Assembly (NCBI RefSeq): GCF_030463565.1
Contig: NC_134675.1
Coordinates: 13,041,862-13,105,861 of the forward strand
Direction of reading: 5' to 3'
Origin: Pelecanus crispus
Taxonomy: Eukaryota > Chordata > Aves > Pelecaniformes > Pelecanidae
Length of the DNA: 64,000 bases
In this document: positions 1 to 55,046 of the stretch, one piece after another
Layout: each line of letters opens with the position of its first letter
How positions within the stretch are numbered: the stretch's first letter is position 1
Position numbers and translations under genes: made by a program
Notes under the pieces: model-generated
What the model saw: only the letters and a program-made list of their open reading frames with translations
What the model was told of the DNA's origin: nothing
Database searches by the model: none

Positions 1-2339
1 ATAAAATTTGACAGTGTATAGATTATATTCTAATTAGCAAAATATGTGGTGTATTAGAGTGGCTTGCATAAAACCCACAAATGCAAGCCTAATGCTAAAA
101 ATGTTCCAGTAGACATAAACCTCAAATATTTCAAAACAAACCTTGTATTCTTTAGATGTAAAGCCCAAAATTCATTGTACTAAGTTAATCATGTATTTTG
201 TGTGTAATCAATGCACTCATTCTTGTGCCACAAATATCAACTTGGGCTCATGGAGCCAGGCTCAGCTTTGAGATTTACATGCAGGACTCTTAAGAGTCAA
301 TAGAAAGCACATAACAGATCTGCAGGATGAAAGCACTGTGTTGCAAATCTGCTCACTTTGTTCAAAACACAATGAAAATTTACTGACTCAGGTACTTAGT
401 GCTTAAAGACTGGATTGAGAAGCTGTGAACTGAAAGACAATAGCCTGCCTTTGGTTGCCCATGATGAAATACAGGACATAATGCAATATAGTAGCAAGGG
501 ACAAAGAATTAAGATACCATATTTATACAGTATTACCATTTAACAGCATAATGAGGCACAAGCCTTAAAGGCTAAAATATGAAATCAGGCCAAAAAACTG
601 GACAGAAAGGGGCTTAAACCACTGAGTCTTTAATATCAAGAATACCACAATAGAGGTCAGACCTCTGATCTCTGATTAACAGTACCTCTCCTGCATCCTT
701 CCACTAACAGCATAAGGTTGGATATCTATGTATTTCTTCTTTCCATCAATAGTGTTGACTGTATTCATTCTTCACATACTGTATTTCTGTGAAGCAGTGC
801 TTTGAAGCTTTCAGAGCTCTGCTTTAACATGACAATTTTGTTGCTGTGCTGACCCTTGTTACAGTTCTGATGGTTTTAAAAGTTGCTACACTTAAAAAAC
901 AACAAATACTCTAACCTTGATTTACAACTATCTTGCAAGATTAAAACTGTGAAAGGATTCTGCTGTTGTGGGCTGCTATTTACATCCACAATCTAATGCA
1001 GATGACTGAACCACTGAGACTGTCTATAGCTCCCGTTAGATAGTACACCACTGGCATGCAGATCTCTAGTGTTCATAGAATGAAATTCATGTTAACAGCA
1101 TACCTCAAAGCAAGGACACCACAAAAGGCAACAACAGGTTTAAACCGTAGATTTGTCTGGACACTCCTTATGTGGAAAAGCCAGAAAAAGAATACATTGA
1201 GAAGATGCCTTCTTGAACCAAAATGGTTAAAAAGAATAGCAAAAAACAAACCAAAACAAAGCAAAGGAATACAGCAGACTGAGCAGAAGGCAACAAATGC
1301 TTCTCCTTCTCTAAAGGAGGTCTTCAGTGTAAAAGGACCCCCCACCCCCATAAGATTGTATTTACTGTGTAAAAGATTAACTACTATTAGGTTTCTAAGT
1401 CCACGCACAAACATCCAGGTTGCTAGGTTCTGATATTAAATGAGAGACTACTGATTGCCAATGCGTAGTCTAAAGTCTTCTTAAGTAGCATATATACTGT
1501 TAAATTTGTGGCACCAAGCACTTGGGTTCTGCTAAGAAATGTGTATAACAAAACAGAGTACAACATTTAGGATTAAAGGCAGCTTTGTTGTGTGTATTTT
1601 ACTGGTTCCTACAACTTGTAAACACAGGCCCTTAACCTGAATTTTCTAATTAACTGGTTATACAGATTAAATATATTTTTATAGTTTAAAGCCTTTTCAC
1701 TGAAAGGTAAGTCAAACACTTGATATCCTACTGCCCTGTGACTAGTAAAAATGCACAAGTATTTCCATGTACTCTAAGTTCTTAAAAAGCTTAATTTGAA
1801 ATAAAGCGTAGAAACACAGTAGATTGATGTTACTTGGGTTAGGCACTCCTTACTGCTGCACAAACTTTAAACCTTTCAGAAGAGTCACCTCTGTCCCAAC
1901 CCAGAAAACAAGGACTGACAGTAGCCAAGAAATTAAATTTAATGTTACAAAAGAAGGCATATCAAAAATAGCAAACTACTCTTGCATGTGGCAGTTGAAC
2001 AGGTGAGTGCAAGGTTGAAGAAAAAGTTAAAATCTATGAAAAAATCTAGATTACAATACTAGATTGACTTCACACAGCTTGAATTTGTAGCTGTTCTTTG
2101 CTTTTAACTCCCTCCCACCCAAATATATTGACTTCCTTCAAGAAAAGGAGTTCTCTTATGCAAAATGTGTCACGTTCACATAAATTTGTATTATTCAGAA
2201 CAAAACAGTTTTGCTGGCAGAGATTGTGGGTTCGCAGGGACATTTAAGCTTTCATTTAACTGAAAAACAGTCAAGTCTTTGTGTCTACAAATTTTACATT
2301 TAATAGTTCCACAAATTTGGCAGAAGTTCATGATGTTGT
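1..2339 (-). other. SPIN1: Probable spindlin 3' UTR
   Basis: The sequence directly downstream of the spindlin stop is AT-rich, non-coding and free of recognisable transposons. I found no minus-strand AATAAA in it; an ATTAAA at 2302-2297 lies only about 40 bp past the stop. Mammalian SPIN1 has a 3' UTR of several kilobases, so the untranslated exon may run off the window. The small open frames here (1056-1433 and others) are not genes. Confidence 0.5.
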
Positions 2340-42705
<40,366 letters not shown>

Positions 42706-43441
42706 TCATCTGTGTTTAAGTGAGCAGCAAAGCTGCTAGACTAGGGTGAAAATCCAGTTCTTCCCAACTCCCAAAATATCTTCTTACTCTCGGAATACAA
42801 CAGCTACTTATTAATCCACCATCCAATCACCAATTTGTTCTTCCTCAAATATAGGAGAAGCACTTCCAATTATATTACTCTGAAAAATAAACCAGAAAGT
42901 ATAGTCTGATTTGAGACCTGGTTAAAATAAACATTGAAGTAAAACAAAATACTTTTTCTTTTATGCTCAATGAGAAGTCTCCTCATATTCTGTTATTCTG
43001 GATGCATTCAGTAAACAGAGGGCAGGTAGGCAAGACGACAGCCAAATATTAAGGCTTGTACTTTTCCTCATATTCTCAATGCAAGTTCTGTATCAGATCA
43101 AAGTCATCCACAGACAGATACACATAGAAAAACCTCATAAAAAAAACCCCACAAAAACAAAGCAACTTTGCTTAGTATAGGGAAGAACAACTACTACTTT
43201 AAAAACCCTGCGTGACAGCAGAAGAAACTGGACTACCTTCACCAGAGGTAAAGCACAAACCAACTACTTCTATTTGTTAGAAAACAAACCAAAATGCTTC
43301 ACATCCACATATGAGAATTCCTTCTCTACAGATACGTTAAAAAAACTGTAGAAAAAATCTTAACACTTAAAAGTTAAAAACCCCATAGATTCTATTGCAA
43401 CACTGAGACAGATGCACCCGCCCTGATAAAGACCAGGCATT

Positions 43442-43916
43442 TGTTACTTTTCACGCCTTTACTTTTCATGCCCTTACTGCTCTATTGTGGCTGTTGTGCC
43501 ATACACAGTCACCAGTAGATAGAGCCTTCAGCCAATAGGAATGGACATGACCATATATGACCACAGGTCAGATTCGACTAGGGTATAAACAGAGTCCCGC
43601 CGGGGGGCAAATTGAGTTGGTTCTCCTTGGAGCAGTGGGTCTGCAGTTGGGGACTCTCTACTTGGGTTGGGATGTGGCCCAAGGTAACTCCTCGAGGTTG
43701 AGAGCCCTTGCCTTATCAGGTGAGTGATTGTGCATTTTGAGTCATCATTCTGAAGCTTAAGAATTCTTAAGTCAGCTGTGTGGTATTAAATTCCCATTGT
43801 CATCCTCAACCTGTGGTTTACTAATGTTTCTTGGAGTGCCAAACACTTTTGATTAGAATAAATATTATTTTTGGTTACATCACCTGCCTAATTTGACTTT
43901 GTGCACCTCCGCAACA
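43442..43916 (+). mobile_element. Probable solo LTR, another family
   Basis: TGTTAC and GCAACA form near-inverted ends. A TATAAA box lies near 43583, a splice-donor-like GGTGAGTG near 43720 and AATAAA at 43857-43862. No target-site duplication is visible, so the limits are tentative. Confidence 0.5.
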
Positions 43917-45300
43917 AACACTCAAACTACCAATTTGTTAAGTCATTAGTTTGTAGAAGATCTGCAAAAGTCATTGGTGATTTGCTACACCTAAATTCAG
44001 ATTCCTGAAACATTTTGTGATCACGTTACTCTAGATTAGGGAGATATGGGAGGACAGTGCTTTAAAGTCTTTTCCAAGATTTAAGTTACAGACACTTGTT
44101 ATCACCTAAAATTTTGAAGAATTACAGATCAACTATTTCAGACTAATGTTTCTGGACAGTAAACATTTCTCCTAATTAATCCATTCATTTCAATGCTGGA
44201 CACAGCTAAAAAAACAGGTTAGGTCAGCTCATCCTTTTAGCCTGGTTTCCTTAAGAAATGTGATTGCTGTAATCATGTTCTCTATAATCTGTCAATCATT
44301 GGTGGCCTTCTCCCTTTCACTTTTTTTCTTCCCAACAGCAGCTTTGGAACCTGCTGTTAATTTTGACAAAAGGATAAAAACCAGAGGAATGCCCCTAACT
44401 AGTGACCCAGCTGTGGGAAAAGGTGTACTTTATGTTTGTGCCTTACTGAACAACTGAATATACAAGGATAGGCCTTGAGGTATAGTACAAGTGCTATACT
44501 GAAACTTGCATTTACATCTACTAACACTTTGCCAATTCTTCCATGAATCACATCCATGAACTCCTAGGAATATTGGATCAATGCAGAGGAATATTCCTAG
44601 GAATAAAGAGTGATAGAGACACAAACAAAATTAAATACTAGTTTCTGGTGTTTCTAGTTTAAGCAAGCATTTGGCAATTTGTAGTTTTTGGAAAGATCTG
44701 TGCTATATTTGGAAGAACTAACTTTTTAGACATTCAGTCAGAAAGCAATAAGAATTTGTGAAATTAAATATCCATTTCAAGGAACTTATCAATTTTTTCA
44801 CATTTCATCTCTTCCTGAAATATACCCATTATTTACACAGTAATGCTGAACAGTACCAGAGGAACAATATTCAAGGTTTAAAACACATTAGAAGAAACAA
44901 CAGGAAGCAATTAGCTTGCCTAATTATTTTACTAGAACACAATTTTTTATACCAAAGACCTCAAAAATATTTCACTATAGTTTAAAATACACTTCCATAT
45001 TCAGTCTCACAAGGACTGCATACAAGAGAAATTAACTTTTTTCCTCCAGATGAGATGAGAGATTATGGTTTAGAGAGGATCAACTGCAAACTAGCATTAT
45101 ACTTTTATACTAAACAAAAAACACCCAACCACACACACATGAAAAACATCAGCACTTAATTAAAATGCCCTTTTCCAGTAAGCTGTTGACTTGTCATCCA
45201 GGAAGTTGCAAATATTTCATAACATCTGTATGTATTATATATGGGGTTTTTTTCAGATTTCCAATCCATAGCTGCCAGAGTCCAATGCTCTCTGACCAGG
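43917..45300. other. Sequence upstream of the spindlin start exon
   Basis: AT-rich non-coding sequence; no untranslated exon, promoter or transposon could be recognised. Confidence 0.45.
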
Positions 45301-45866
45301 TGTCCTGGTTTCAGCTGGGATAGAGTTAATTTTCTTCCTAGTAGCTGGCATAGTGCTGTGTTTTGGATTTAGGATGAGAAGAATGCTGATAACACACTGA
45401 TGTTTTAGTTGTTGCTAAGTACTGCTTATGCTAGTCAAGGACTTTTCAGCTTCCCATGCTCTGCCAGGTGCACAAGAAAATGGGAGGGGGCACAGCCAGA
45501 ATAGTTGATGCAAACTGACCGAAGGGGTATTCCATACCATATGACATCATGCTTAGTATATAAACTGGGGGGAGTTGGCTGGGGAGCAGGGATCGCTGCT
45601 CGGGAACTGTCTGGGTATTGGTTGGCAGGTGGTGACCAATTGCATTGTGCATCACTTGCTTTGTATATTATTATTATCATCATTATTATATTGTTGTTAT
45701 TATCATTACTGTTTTACTTTATTTCAATTATTAAACTGTTCTTATCTCAACCCAGGAGTGTTTCTCACTCTCACTCCTTCAATTCTCTCCCCCATCCCAT
45801 TGGGGTAGGGGGAGTGAGTGAGCGGCTGCATGGTGCTTAGTTGCTGGCTGGGGCTAAACCACGACA
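45301..45866 (+). mobile_element. Solo LTR, ERVL-like family (copy G)
   Basis: TGTCCTGG...CCACGACA with perfect CCAGG duplications (45296-45300 and 45867-45871). The CRE is mutated (ATGACATCAT). Confidence 0.94.
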
Positions 45867-45937
45867 CCAGGCTATTTATATATTCCATACATGGTGGGTG
45901 TGATGTTTAATATCAAATTTACTTATTTGAAGACAGT

Positions 45938-46474
45938 TGATGTTACATGGGATTTCTGATTTAGCGGAGCGATCCAGCAATATAGCCAAATCACAGTACA
46001 AGTGTAAGTTACACTTAGCAAAATATAGCAATTGCAATACACAGTTCAATCACAATACCAATGTGTTCCCCATTACTGGTGTCTATACTGTGCTCAATGT
46101 CACGATGCTGGGCATCCCCAATCACCAGGAAAGAATACATGGGTTGAAGCCAGCTCAAGCCTGTTGCTCTCTTCAAAATTCTTTTATTAGTTGTCTAGTT
46201 TTTATACTATATGTTCGACTGAGCCACCTATTCACTACCCCCATGCTGCTCTGGCTAATTCAGGGAGATATTCACACTCTTTTAATGAAATATGGGAAAA
46301 ACATTTATACTACCAGTTGATCCACTCAACTGTTAACTAAAAGTGAGCTTTCTTTGCAACAGCTGTGGTCAGTCACACCCTGCATTATTCTCTGAGCTTC
46401 ATGGGCAGATTGCCCTTGCCCGTCTCCATTGAGCCTTCTTCCATTGTAGGGGTTTATTGGTCGGTCACAATGGC
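45938..46474 (-). mobile_element. LTR of the third family, minus copy
   Basis: Reverse-complement partner of 20301-20923, with shared GATGCCCAGCATCGTGA and TATAAAAACTAG. The ends TGCCATTG and ACATCA are plausible; no duplication is seen. Confidence 0.65.
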
Positions 46475-49400
46475 AAACTGTAATTGTAAAATACTGTATA
46501 GTTTCATCTTTTGTTAAGTAGCTATATTTACAAAGAAAAATGAAACAACACAAGTTTTGGCTTTCTACCAGTTAGTAAGCATTTTATTGGAATGATCTGT
46601 CCCCAATCACTACTACGCCAACAAAGACATACCTCTTAGAAGGAAAAAGGCTTCCTAATCCTTTTAAAGTCACAATGCATTTGCTAACACTTAAAGCAGC
46701 ATTTCACTCTGCTTTCTGAACCTAAGGGCACAAGACTACTGAAGTGAAAAGATGATTCAGCAATTCAAACATTTTCTATAAATTAAGCCAAGTAACTTCC
46801 ACTAATTCAACACTTAAGATTTTCACAGAAAGGAAATGAAACTTAAATTTTCCTAAAATTAGTATTCTGAATTCTTTACATGTCAGCTTCTCACTGACAA
46901 TTCTAAAGGCATTAATAAGGAGGGATAAAATGAGATTTTCTGAAGGTAATTGATATACTTTGAGATCATCTTGAACTTTAAAGCATATGTAACAATTTTT
47001 GAAGTAGTTTGCCTTATTAAAATAAACCAGAAAAATATACAACTTATGTAATGTTGTTTTGTAATAAAGTTTTGTAATAAAAGGGTTTGAATTTTGTGGG
47101 TTGATTTTTTTCTTGATAGTTTTCCATATTAAGGATTTGGAATATTTACATGATAGCATTAAATGTGCTGTTGTCATTCATAATATTTATAAGTCTAAGA
47201 ATGCCATGTTACACACAAAAGAAATTTGTAATGTGCTTCTGACATACTAAGTAACAATAAGCCATACTGTTAAGGAAGAATGGAAATTCCTTGTTAGAAG
47301 GATGTACATAAGGTGACTTACGAAACAATCAACTTTTGAGGGTAATTCTATTGACAGCACTAGAGTTTAGTATTTGAGCAGTTTAAAATGAGAAACTGCC
47401 AAGTCACTTCAAAATATTTCAGCATGACTTCTGAATGTCAGCCTTTTTAATAACAGTTTAGTGAACCAATTCTAAAACGACTACTTTGTTCTTTCATATT
47501 GCAAATAAAACACAGGTAGCTTTTTTTGATCCAAACTGACACATCCAGAACACACTATAATAGCCTTTACAGACTACCAGTATCTTTTAGAAAAGCATCA
47601 CAGCCTACCAGTTAGGCACTGATTGCCCCCACACCTGACTGCACAGGTCACCAACAGCTCAGTTGCAGGTTTCATTTAAAAAACATTCTTCTGATTAGCC
47701 ATCAGCTACAACTACTCACCAGCCCAAGTGTTTTGCTTACAAAAAAAATAGTGTGTTTTCTTTCTTAGGTCAGAACACACTTATGAAAAACAATGTGAAA
47801 GTTAGATGAATATTTTGTATGATACTGTTCTAATTATTTTGGAGTGTTTCACATGAAAAAGGTTAAATGATGGATTAAAACCAGCAAGGCCTACAAATTG
47901 TCAGTCATCATACTAGTTTTAATGATAACAGTACAATCATGCTATCAGGGTAAGGAAGAAGACACAATATCAAGACAAAAAAATAGAGCTATATTTAATT
48001 TTTTTTTTCAGCATAAAGGCAAAAGAAGGGAAAAAACAGCATGTACACTCAGCACAGATTATGCAGTTTTCCTCATGAACCAGTTTAATCCCCTCTGTAA
48101 ACCCTTAATTGTAAACCACATGAGACTATTCTTCTGTGAACAAAGTAATTCTGAAACGAAATATGCCAGTTAAAGAGATTTTTTGGTACGTAATATTTTG
48201 ATTTCCATAACTCAGTTCAGAATTGCTGATATACGTTTTAGCTGAAGTAGTATAATGGTTTTGGCACTAACAAGTTGGATGAGGCAGGTCTATTATTTAG
48301 ATTCCCTAATTCTTATCATATGAATAGAAAGGGTGACCCTATGCAAGTTTTCTGTATACCCCCCTCCCCCCAAGACAATCAGTGTTAAAATATCTCCTAA
48401 ATAACAGGGGGTAATATAAAAATATACACCTGCTTTTAGTCTGTGATGGACATTTTCACTTTCCTGAGGTATGAAAATTCAGCCACTCAAATTCCAAATC
48501 TGCGTGAAAGTATCCTACAGACTCATGTGGCATATCAATTACTAACTTTTTTTCCCTAACACTAGGATTTAGTAGGATTAGTAACATCTGGGAAGAGAGA
48601 TTATAGTAAACTAGCTCTGCGAACACAAAAATTATTTACAACTGACAACCACAAAGAGCAATACATTTCAGTGATGGATTTATCAGTTGACAGACCCCAA
48701 ATCAAGCACTACTTTCCCTCCCCTCTGATATCCTCTACAGCTTTTCCTCTATCAATAGATTTATTGTTATTTGCCTAGAAGTGTACAGAAAAAAGCAGTA
48801 CTGGTATACAACTGTGCCTCTGTGTGTATATATATTTATATATAAAAATAAAACCTCAAATTACATTTACTCTAAGATGCTATATTGATGTAACTGTAGA
48901 TTATTAAACAGAAAGTTGAAATAATCTGAAATTTGTACAAAACGTCTCTTGTTGACAGGGTGTCTATATAAGTGACAATGGGACTATAAATGCTGTACCA
49001 TTACTGCTAAAAGGAAAAAAAAAAGTGCTACCTAAAGTTAATCTGGTTTTCTTTCCCTTTTTAATATGAAAATATCTAGAAAAACAATGCACTGTATACA
49101 GATGTTTTCAGTAAAAGCCAACATAATAAAATACATTCTACCACCACCACAGTTAAACATCTTAAAAAGTGAAGCCAGAAGAAAAACAGACCATATTATA
49201 TTCAGATAAATACAGGCTTTTATCTTCAGCACATGCATACACTCAATGAATTCTAGGGATCAGATTATATTTTATAATGATCCTGGAACTGAATGAAAAG
49301 GTTTTTAATCTTTTTGTAAACTTTTATCTTTCAACTTTGTTTCAACAACAAATGATTAGATGAGGATTTTACCATATTGTAGAGCAAAAGAAGGTTTTCT

Positions 49401-51350
49401 GAAGAAGGTCTGGAGACAAGAACTCCCTATTATAGCATAAAACTATGGAAGTCAATATAATTTAGGAGTTCTAAAAAATCAAAAAACATATTGGAAGAAC
49501 AATTATTAACAGTAATATTCAATTGAGCAATTATCCCAACATTTCCCCCCCTTAAGTAATACTCCAAATGTTTCAGAACTAGGTAGGTAGCTTTACAAAG
49601 GATATTAACCTTTCAGAAGCCTTCTATCTGAGTCAATAGTTTGAACAAGTTTTGTCTAAACCACCTTTCAGCACATGTCCTTAGCTTAGCTCTGCTGAAG
49701 TTAGACACAGTATTTCAGGTGAAACATGAGGTTCATGATCTTGAAGCATTAGTGTAGTTTTATGAGAACACATGTAAACAGTAACCCTCAAAGACTGCAT
49801 TTAAAGTTCATTTTAAAAAAAGGACAGACAGAAATCCTGAAAGTACCATTTCCAATGTTTCCTGCCATACTTGTTCTTCCCCTTGAATTAGCAAGATATA
49901 GTTGTTACTGAGACAAGCAGTATAGTTTGTTCTCTATTTCCACTGGTTTTCCTCATGACATACATTGTTAAAGCACTTAGTCTCTCTCCATTCAATTCAG
50001 CATTTAAGAGGTCTTATTTTTGCAACAGATATATTTTGAACTAATCACAGATGGAGTGTATACTTAACTCAGGTAGCAGTAAAGGCATCAGTAAGAACTT
50101 CATTAGAGTCAGTATTATAAAATAGTATTTTAATGAACTTACTTAGTATTTAAGTTTCAGGGGCTCAGTGACCACACTCCTAACTTCTAAAGAGTATCAT
50201 CTCACAAGACTAATTTTCAGAACTCACATACTACATTTGAAAACTGTAATGAAAACACCAGTAGAGAGAACATGAAAGCATAGGATTCTCACTCCCCCAA
50301 GTCACAAAGCACTTATTTCTGTTTAAAAAATTTTATTGTAGTTAAAGTACAAAAAACATATTCTCTCCTCAGAAAGATTATAGAATAATTTTTACCCTAG
50401 TCTGTAGCACCCTTATGCTTACATAGATGGTTACTGTGGGAGATACAAGGCATGGAAGTTAAGCGTGTTCTTGTCTGCCATTACAGCACCCATCTGTCAA
50501 CAGACTTGAACAAAAATAACAAGTAGGATTTTTCCACCTTCTATGGAAAAAAAATCCGCAAACAAAAAACCCAAATGCAGAGTTATTACATTTGACACTG
50601 CGATCCTGGACAACTGCTCTAAATTACAGGAACACCACACTATATTCAATTCAAGGACCAAGAGTTTGGAGATATTTCACTAACATCTGCACCTTCAAAA
50701 GCTTTGTATTACTGGGAGAGAAATCAATTTTGAAGTTAATTCTAAGCGCCCTACAATGAAGGGTAGAGTTTTTGTCTCAAACATTCACAGAAGTATACAT
50801 CACATTCTTAAAATAAATAAAATCCACATATGAAAACAACCATAAAATGTGAGATTTCCCAAATGTTTTCCAGCTCAAGAACACTAGTGCCACATCACTG
50901 AAATTGACTACCAAAGTTTAGCTGTCTAGAAATTAAGCACTGAATGAGGTAAATGTTTCCCAGATATCAAGAACTACTTTTTTGAAAGGTTAGGTATCTA
51001 GGATTGAACCTCTACTTCTTAGAAGCATACCAAGAAGGAACTTTTTCATGCACTTCTAAATCCTACTGCAATCAAAGGATTATTTCAGACAGTCGAGTAA
51101 TCTACAAATTAAGGCAATGTCACCTAATCTACATCTGACTGGCTTGATATTTTGTTAGCCTTAAGAATACAGTGGAGATTCCATACCAAACATGAATGTG
51201 GGATTTTGTCCTTAAAAGGTGGCAGCCTCCATAAGTGACATAGAACATATGCAATTCCAAGGGATTCCTAAGAACAGCACTGCATTTACAAGTATCAAAG
51301 ATTTCACTCAGTGGGCCACCAGTAGAAGCAGAGAACAAACAGTAAACTGT
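46475..51350. other. Long stretch without recognised features
   Basis: Nearly 5 kb of AT-rich sequence. Frames at 46776-47177 and 47898-48173 show no family features. I see no transposon, RNA gene or splice-supported exon, though a non-coding spindlin exon cannot be excluded. Confidence 0.5.
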
Positions 51351-51798
51351 TGTACTGAGTTTAAGTGGCAAGGTTTTTGTAGCAGGGGGGGCTGCAGGGG
51401 TGGCTTCTGTGAGAAGATGCCAGAAGCTGCCCCCATGTCTGACAGAGCCAGTTCCAGCTAGCTCCAAGATGGACCCGCCAATGGCGAAAGCTGAGCCAAT
51501 CAGCGACGTTGGTAGCACCTCTGTGATAACATATTTAAGAAAGGGTAAAAAATGCTGCACAGCAGCAGCTGGAAGAGAGGAGTGAGACTGTGAGAGAACA
51601 GCCCTGCAGACACCAAGGTCAGGGAAGAAGGAGGGGGAGGAGGTGCTCCAGGCGCCAGAGCAGAGATTCCCCTGCAGCCCGTGGTGAAGACCATGGTGAG
51701 GCAGGCTGTCCCCCTGCAGCCCATGGAGGTCCATGGTGGAGCAGATATCCACCCTGCAGCCTGTGGAGGACTCCATGCTGGAGCGGGTGGATGTCGCC
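51351..51798 (+). mobile_element. Long GC-rich LTR, left part, split by CR1
   Basis: It begins TGTACTGAG and follows the 16493-17638 copy up to the GGTGGATG point, where the CR1 starts. The LTR resumes at 57038. Confidence 0.88.
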
Positions 51799-52269
51799 GA
51801 GGGGAGCTGCTCTGGAGCTGGCCTGATCCGCAGCGGAGCGGCAGATCTCGGTGCAGAGGGGGATTTCCTGAGATAGGGAAACACCAGGGCAGCAGAGAGA
51901 CCCGCCAGGAGCTGGCAGCTCTTGCTAGAGATGCTGACAAGGTCTGGGTATTGCCAGAGCAACCGCAGCCACCCCCACACGTATAAAAAGCAGCCTAGAA
52001 AGCACGAGCGACCAGGAGCACTGAAAACAGAGCGGGCAACAGGAAGGGCCTAGTCACCCTACCAGCTCAAGAGGTAAGTTCAATTGGTGGTCATCACCCT
52101 CTCAGAAGGAGCTTAGCTATGGTATCCACCCAGCAGAACGCTATGTCCTCTGCACTCACCAGAATGGATGTGGAACCTAGAAAGAGCTCCCATGAAAACA
52201 CACAGCCATCCAGGTCTCAGGCTGCAGGGAGTGCCAGAGCCTGTCACTGGTAATGGATGGCAGTAGTGA

Positions 52270-53200
52270 GAACAGCTGTGTGAGATGTGACCAAGTAGAT
52301 GATGTGCTCAGCTTGGTAGCAGAGCTACGAGAGGAAGTATAAAGATTAAAGAGCATCAGGGAGTCTGAGAAAGAGACAGATTGGTGGAACCATGCTCAGC
52401 CCTCCCTGAGACAGAAACAGGAACAGCCACCAGAAAAAACACAAGATCAAGGGGATCCTGTATCCTCCTCCTGCCAGGCTGAAGGCAGTAACTTAAAGGA
52501 AAGGAGTGAATGGAGGAAAGTCCATGCTCAGGGTAGCAGACAAACCCCCTCCTTGCCCATCTCGCCTTCCCAGGTACCTCTGTACAATAGGTATGAGGCT
52601 CCGGATGTGGAAGGCCAGTCAATGGACGATGTGGATGATGGTCCATCTACACCAGAGGTGTTGCCAAGGTCAGAAATGCCTACCCCCTGTATCATGACCA
52701 CCTCCACGAGGAAGAAAAGACGGGTTACAGTTGTAGGTGACTCCCTTCTGAGGGGAACAGTGGGTCCAATATGCCAGACAGACCCTCCTCTTAGGGAAGT
52801 CTGCTGCCTCCTTGGGGCCTGGGTTGAGGACATCACTAGGAAACTTCCTAGCCTGGTACGGCCCTCGGACTATTACCCATTACTGCTCTTCTATGTGGGT
52901 GGCAATGAAGCTGCAACGCGTAGTCCAAGGGCAATCAAAAGAGACTTCAGGGCCTTGGGACAGTTGGTAAGGGAATCTGGGGCACAGGTTATTTTTTCCT
53001 CTATCCTTCCAGTTGCAGGCAACAACATTGGAAGAAACTGACAGACAGACAGACCGACTGCCACAATTTTGGGTTTTTTGATAATGGGATGGCCTACACG
53101 GCACCAGGCCTGCTGGCATCAGATGGGATTCACCTTTCACAGAGGGGGAAGAGTGTCTTTGCTCATGAGCTAGCGGGGATCATTGACAGAGCTTTAAACT
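52270..53200 (+). pseudogene. CR1 ORF1 remnant with SGNH motifs
   Basis: A CVRC cysteine pair with a coiled coil (52270-52340) is cut by a TAA. An esterase-like domain follows (52553-53041), with VTVVGDSLLRGT (block I Ser) and, after a frame break, DGIHLSQRGK (block V Asp/His) near 53125. CR1 ORF1 proteins of this type join a nucleic-acid-binding part to an esterase. Confidence 0.75.
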
Positions 53201-55046
53201 AGACTTGAAGAGAGAAGGGAATAATATCAGGCTTGCCCATGACAAGCTGTGGGATGACACGCCACGGGACAACACGCCAAGGTTTGAGGAATGGGGTGCT
53301 AGCGAGGGCCCTCAGCCTGTTGCTCTGAAACATGCTGGGTACACTGGAGCACACCTGAAGTCTTACAGAGATGAGCCAGGGGCTCCTGAGGTAATAGGAG
53401 CCAACAGGGAAACACTGGTGAAATACCTCAAAGGAATTAAGGTGTGTTCCTCTAAAAAGGTGACACGGCCAACAGCCCAGCTGAAGAGCCTCTACACCAA
53501 TGCACGCAGCATGGGCAACAAACAGGAGGAGTTGGAAGTCACTGTGCTGCTAGAAAGCTACGACCTAGCTGCCATTACTGAAACTTGGTGGGATGAATCC
53601 CATGACTGGAGTGCAGCTATCGATGGCTACAAGCTGTTCAGAAGAGACAGGTGAGGAAGGAGGGGTCACCCTCTACATCAAGAAATAGATAGAGTGTGAA
53701 GAGCTGTCTCTGAAGAATAAACACGAGCAGGTTGAAAGCTTATGGGTAAGAATTAGAGACCGAGGCAACAAAGGGAACCTTGTGGTCGGTGTTTACTATA
53801 GGCCGCCTGCTCAAGGGGAGCCTATTGACGAAGCCTTCTTACTCCAGCTACAGGAGGCATTGCGCTCACAGACTCTCGTACTGCTGGGGGACTTCAACCA
53901 CACCGACATTTGCTGGAAAAGCAACACGGCGAACTGTAGGCAATCCAGGAGGCTCCTGGAATGCATCAAGGATAACTTCTTAGACCAGGTAATAGACAGC
54001 CCTACCAGAGGGGATGCAATACTGGACCTGTTGGTCACCAACACAAGTGAGCTAATTGGTGACGTCAAGATTGGAGGCAGCCTGGGCTGGTGCAGTTCCC
54101 AGTCCTGAGGGATATGGGTCAGGTGAAAAGTAAAGTCAGGACCCTGAATTTTAAGAAAACAAACAGCCAGCTGTTCAAGGAGTTAGTCAATAGGACCCCC
54201 TGGGAAACGGTCCTCAGGGACAGGGGAATGGAACAGAGCTGGCAGATCTTTAAGGACGCTTTCCACAGAGCGCAAGAGCTCTCAGTCCCCATATGTAAGA
54301 AATCAGGAAAGGAAGGCAAGAGACCAGCATGGCTGAGTTGAGACCTGCTGGTCAAACTAAAGAGCAAGAAGGAAATGCACAGGCAGTGGAAGCAGGGACA
54401 GGTATCCTGGGAAGAGTATAGGGATGCTGCCTGGTTGTGTAGGGAGGGGGTCAGGAAGGCCAAGGCGTGGCTGGAGCTGAACTTGGCAAAGGATGTAAAG
54501 ACTAAGAAGAAGGGCTTCCATAGATATATCAACCAGAAAAGGAAGGTTAAAGAAAGAGTAGCCCCCGATGAACAAGAATGCCGACCTAGTATCAAAAGAC
54601 GAGGAGAAGGCTGAGGCACTCAACAACTTCTTTGCCTCAGTCTTCACCGGCAACCTCTATCCTCACCCCTCCCGAGTCGATGGACCGCAAGATGGGGACC
54701 AGGGGGGTAAAGCCCCTCCCACTGTAAGGGAAGATCAGGTTCAAGACCACCTGAGGAACCTGAATGTACACAAGTCTATAGGACCTGATGAGATGCATCC
54801 CAGAGTCCTGAGGGAATTGGCTGATGTAGTTGCCAAGCCACTCTCCATGATATTTGAAAAGTCATGGCAGTCAGGTGAAGTCCCTGCTGACTGGAAGAAG
54901 GGAAACGTTGTGCCCATTTTTAAAAAGGGAAGAAAGGAGGACCCTGGGAACTACCGACCTGTCAGCCTCACCTCTGTGCCTGGGAAGATCATGGAACAGA
55001 TCCTCCTAGAGGATATGCTCAAGCACATGGAGGACAGGGAGGTGAT

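Noticed and set aside
1056..1433. 125-codon frame
   Set aside because: It has low-complexity basic composition, no domain, and lies in the probable spindlin 3' UTR.
43442..43916. Possible spindlin first exon with promoter and splice donor
   Set aside because: The TATA box, GGTGAGTG and AATAAA are on the plus strand, opposite to spindlin, and fit an LTR better.
46776..47177. 133-codon minus frame
   Set aside because: AT-rich chance frame without splice support or recognisable family.
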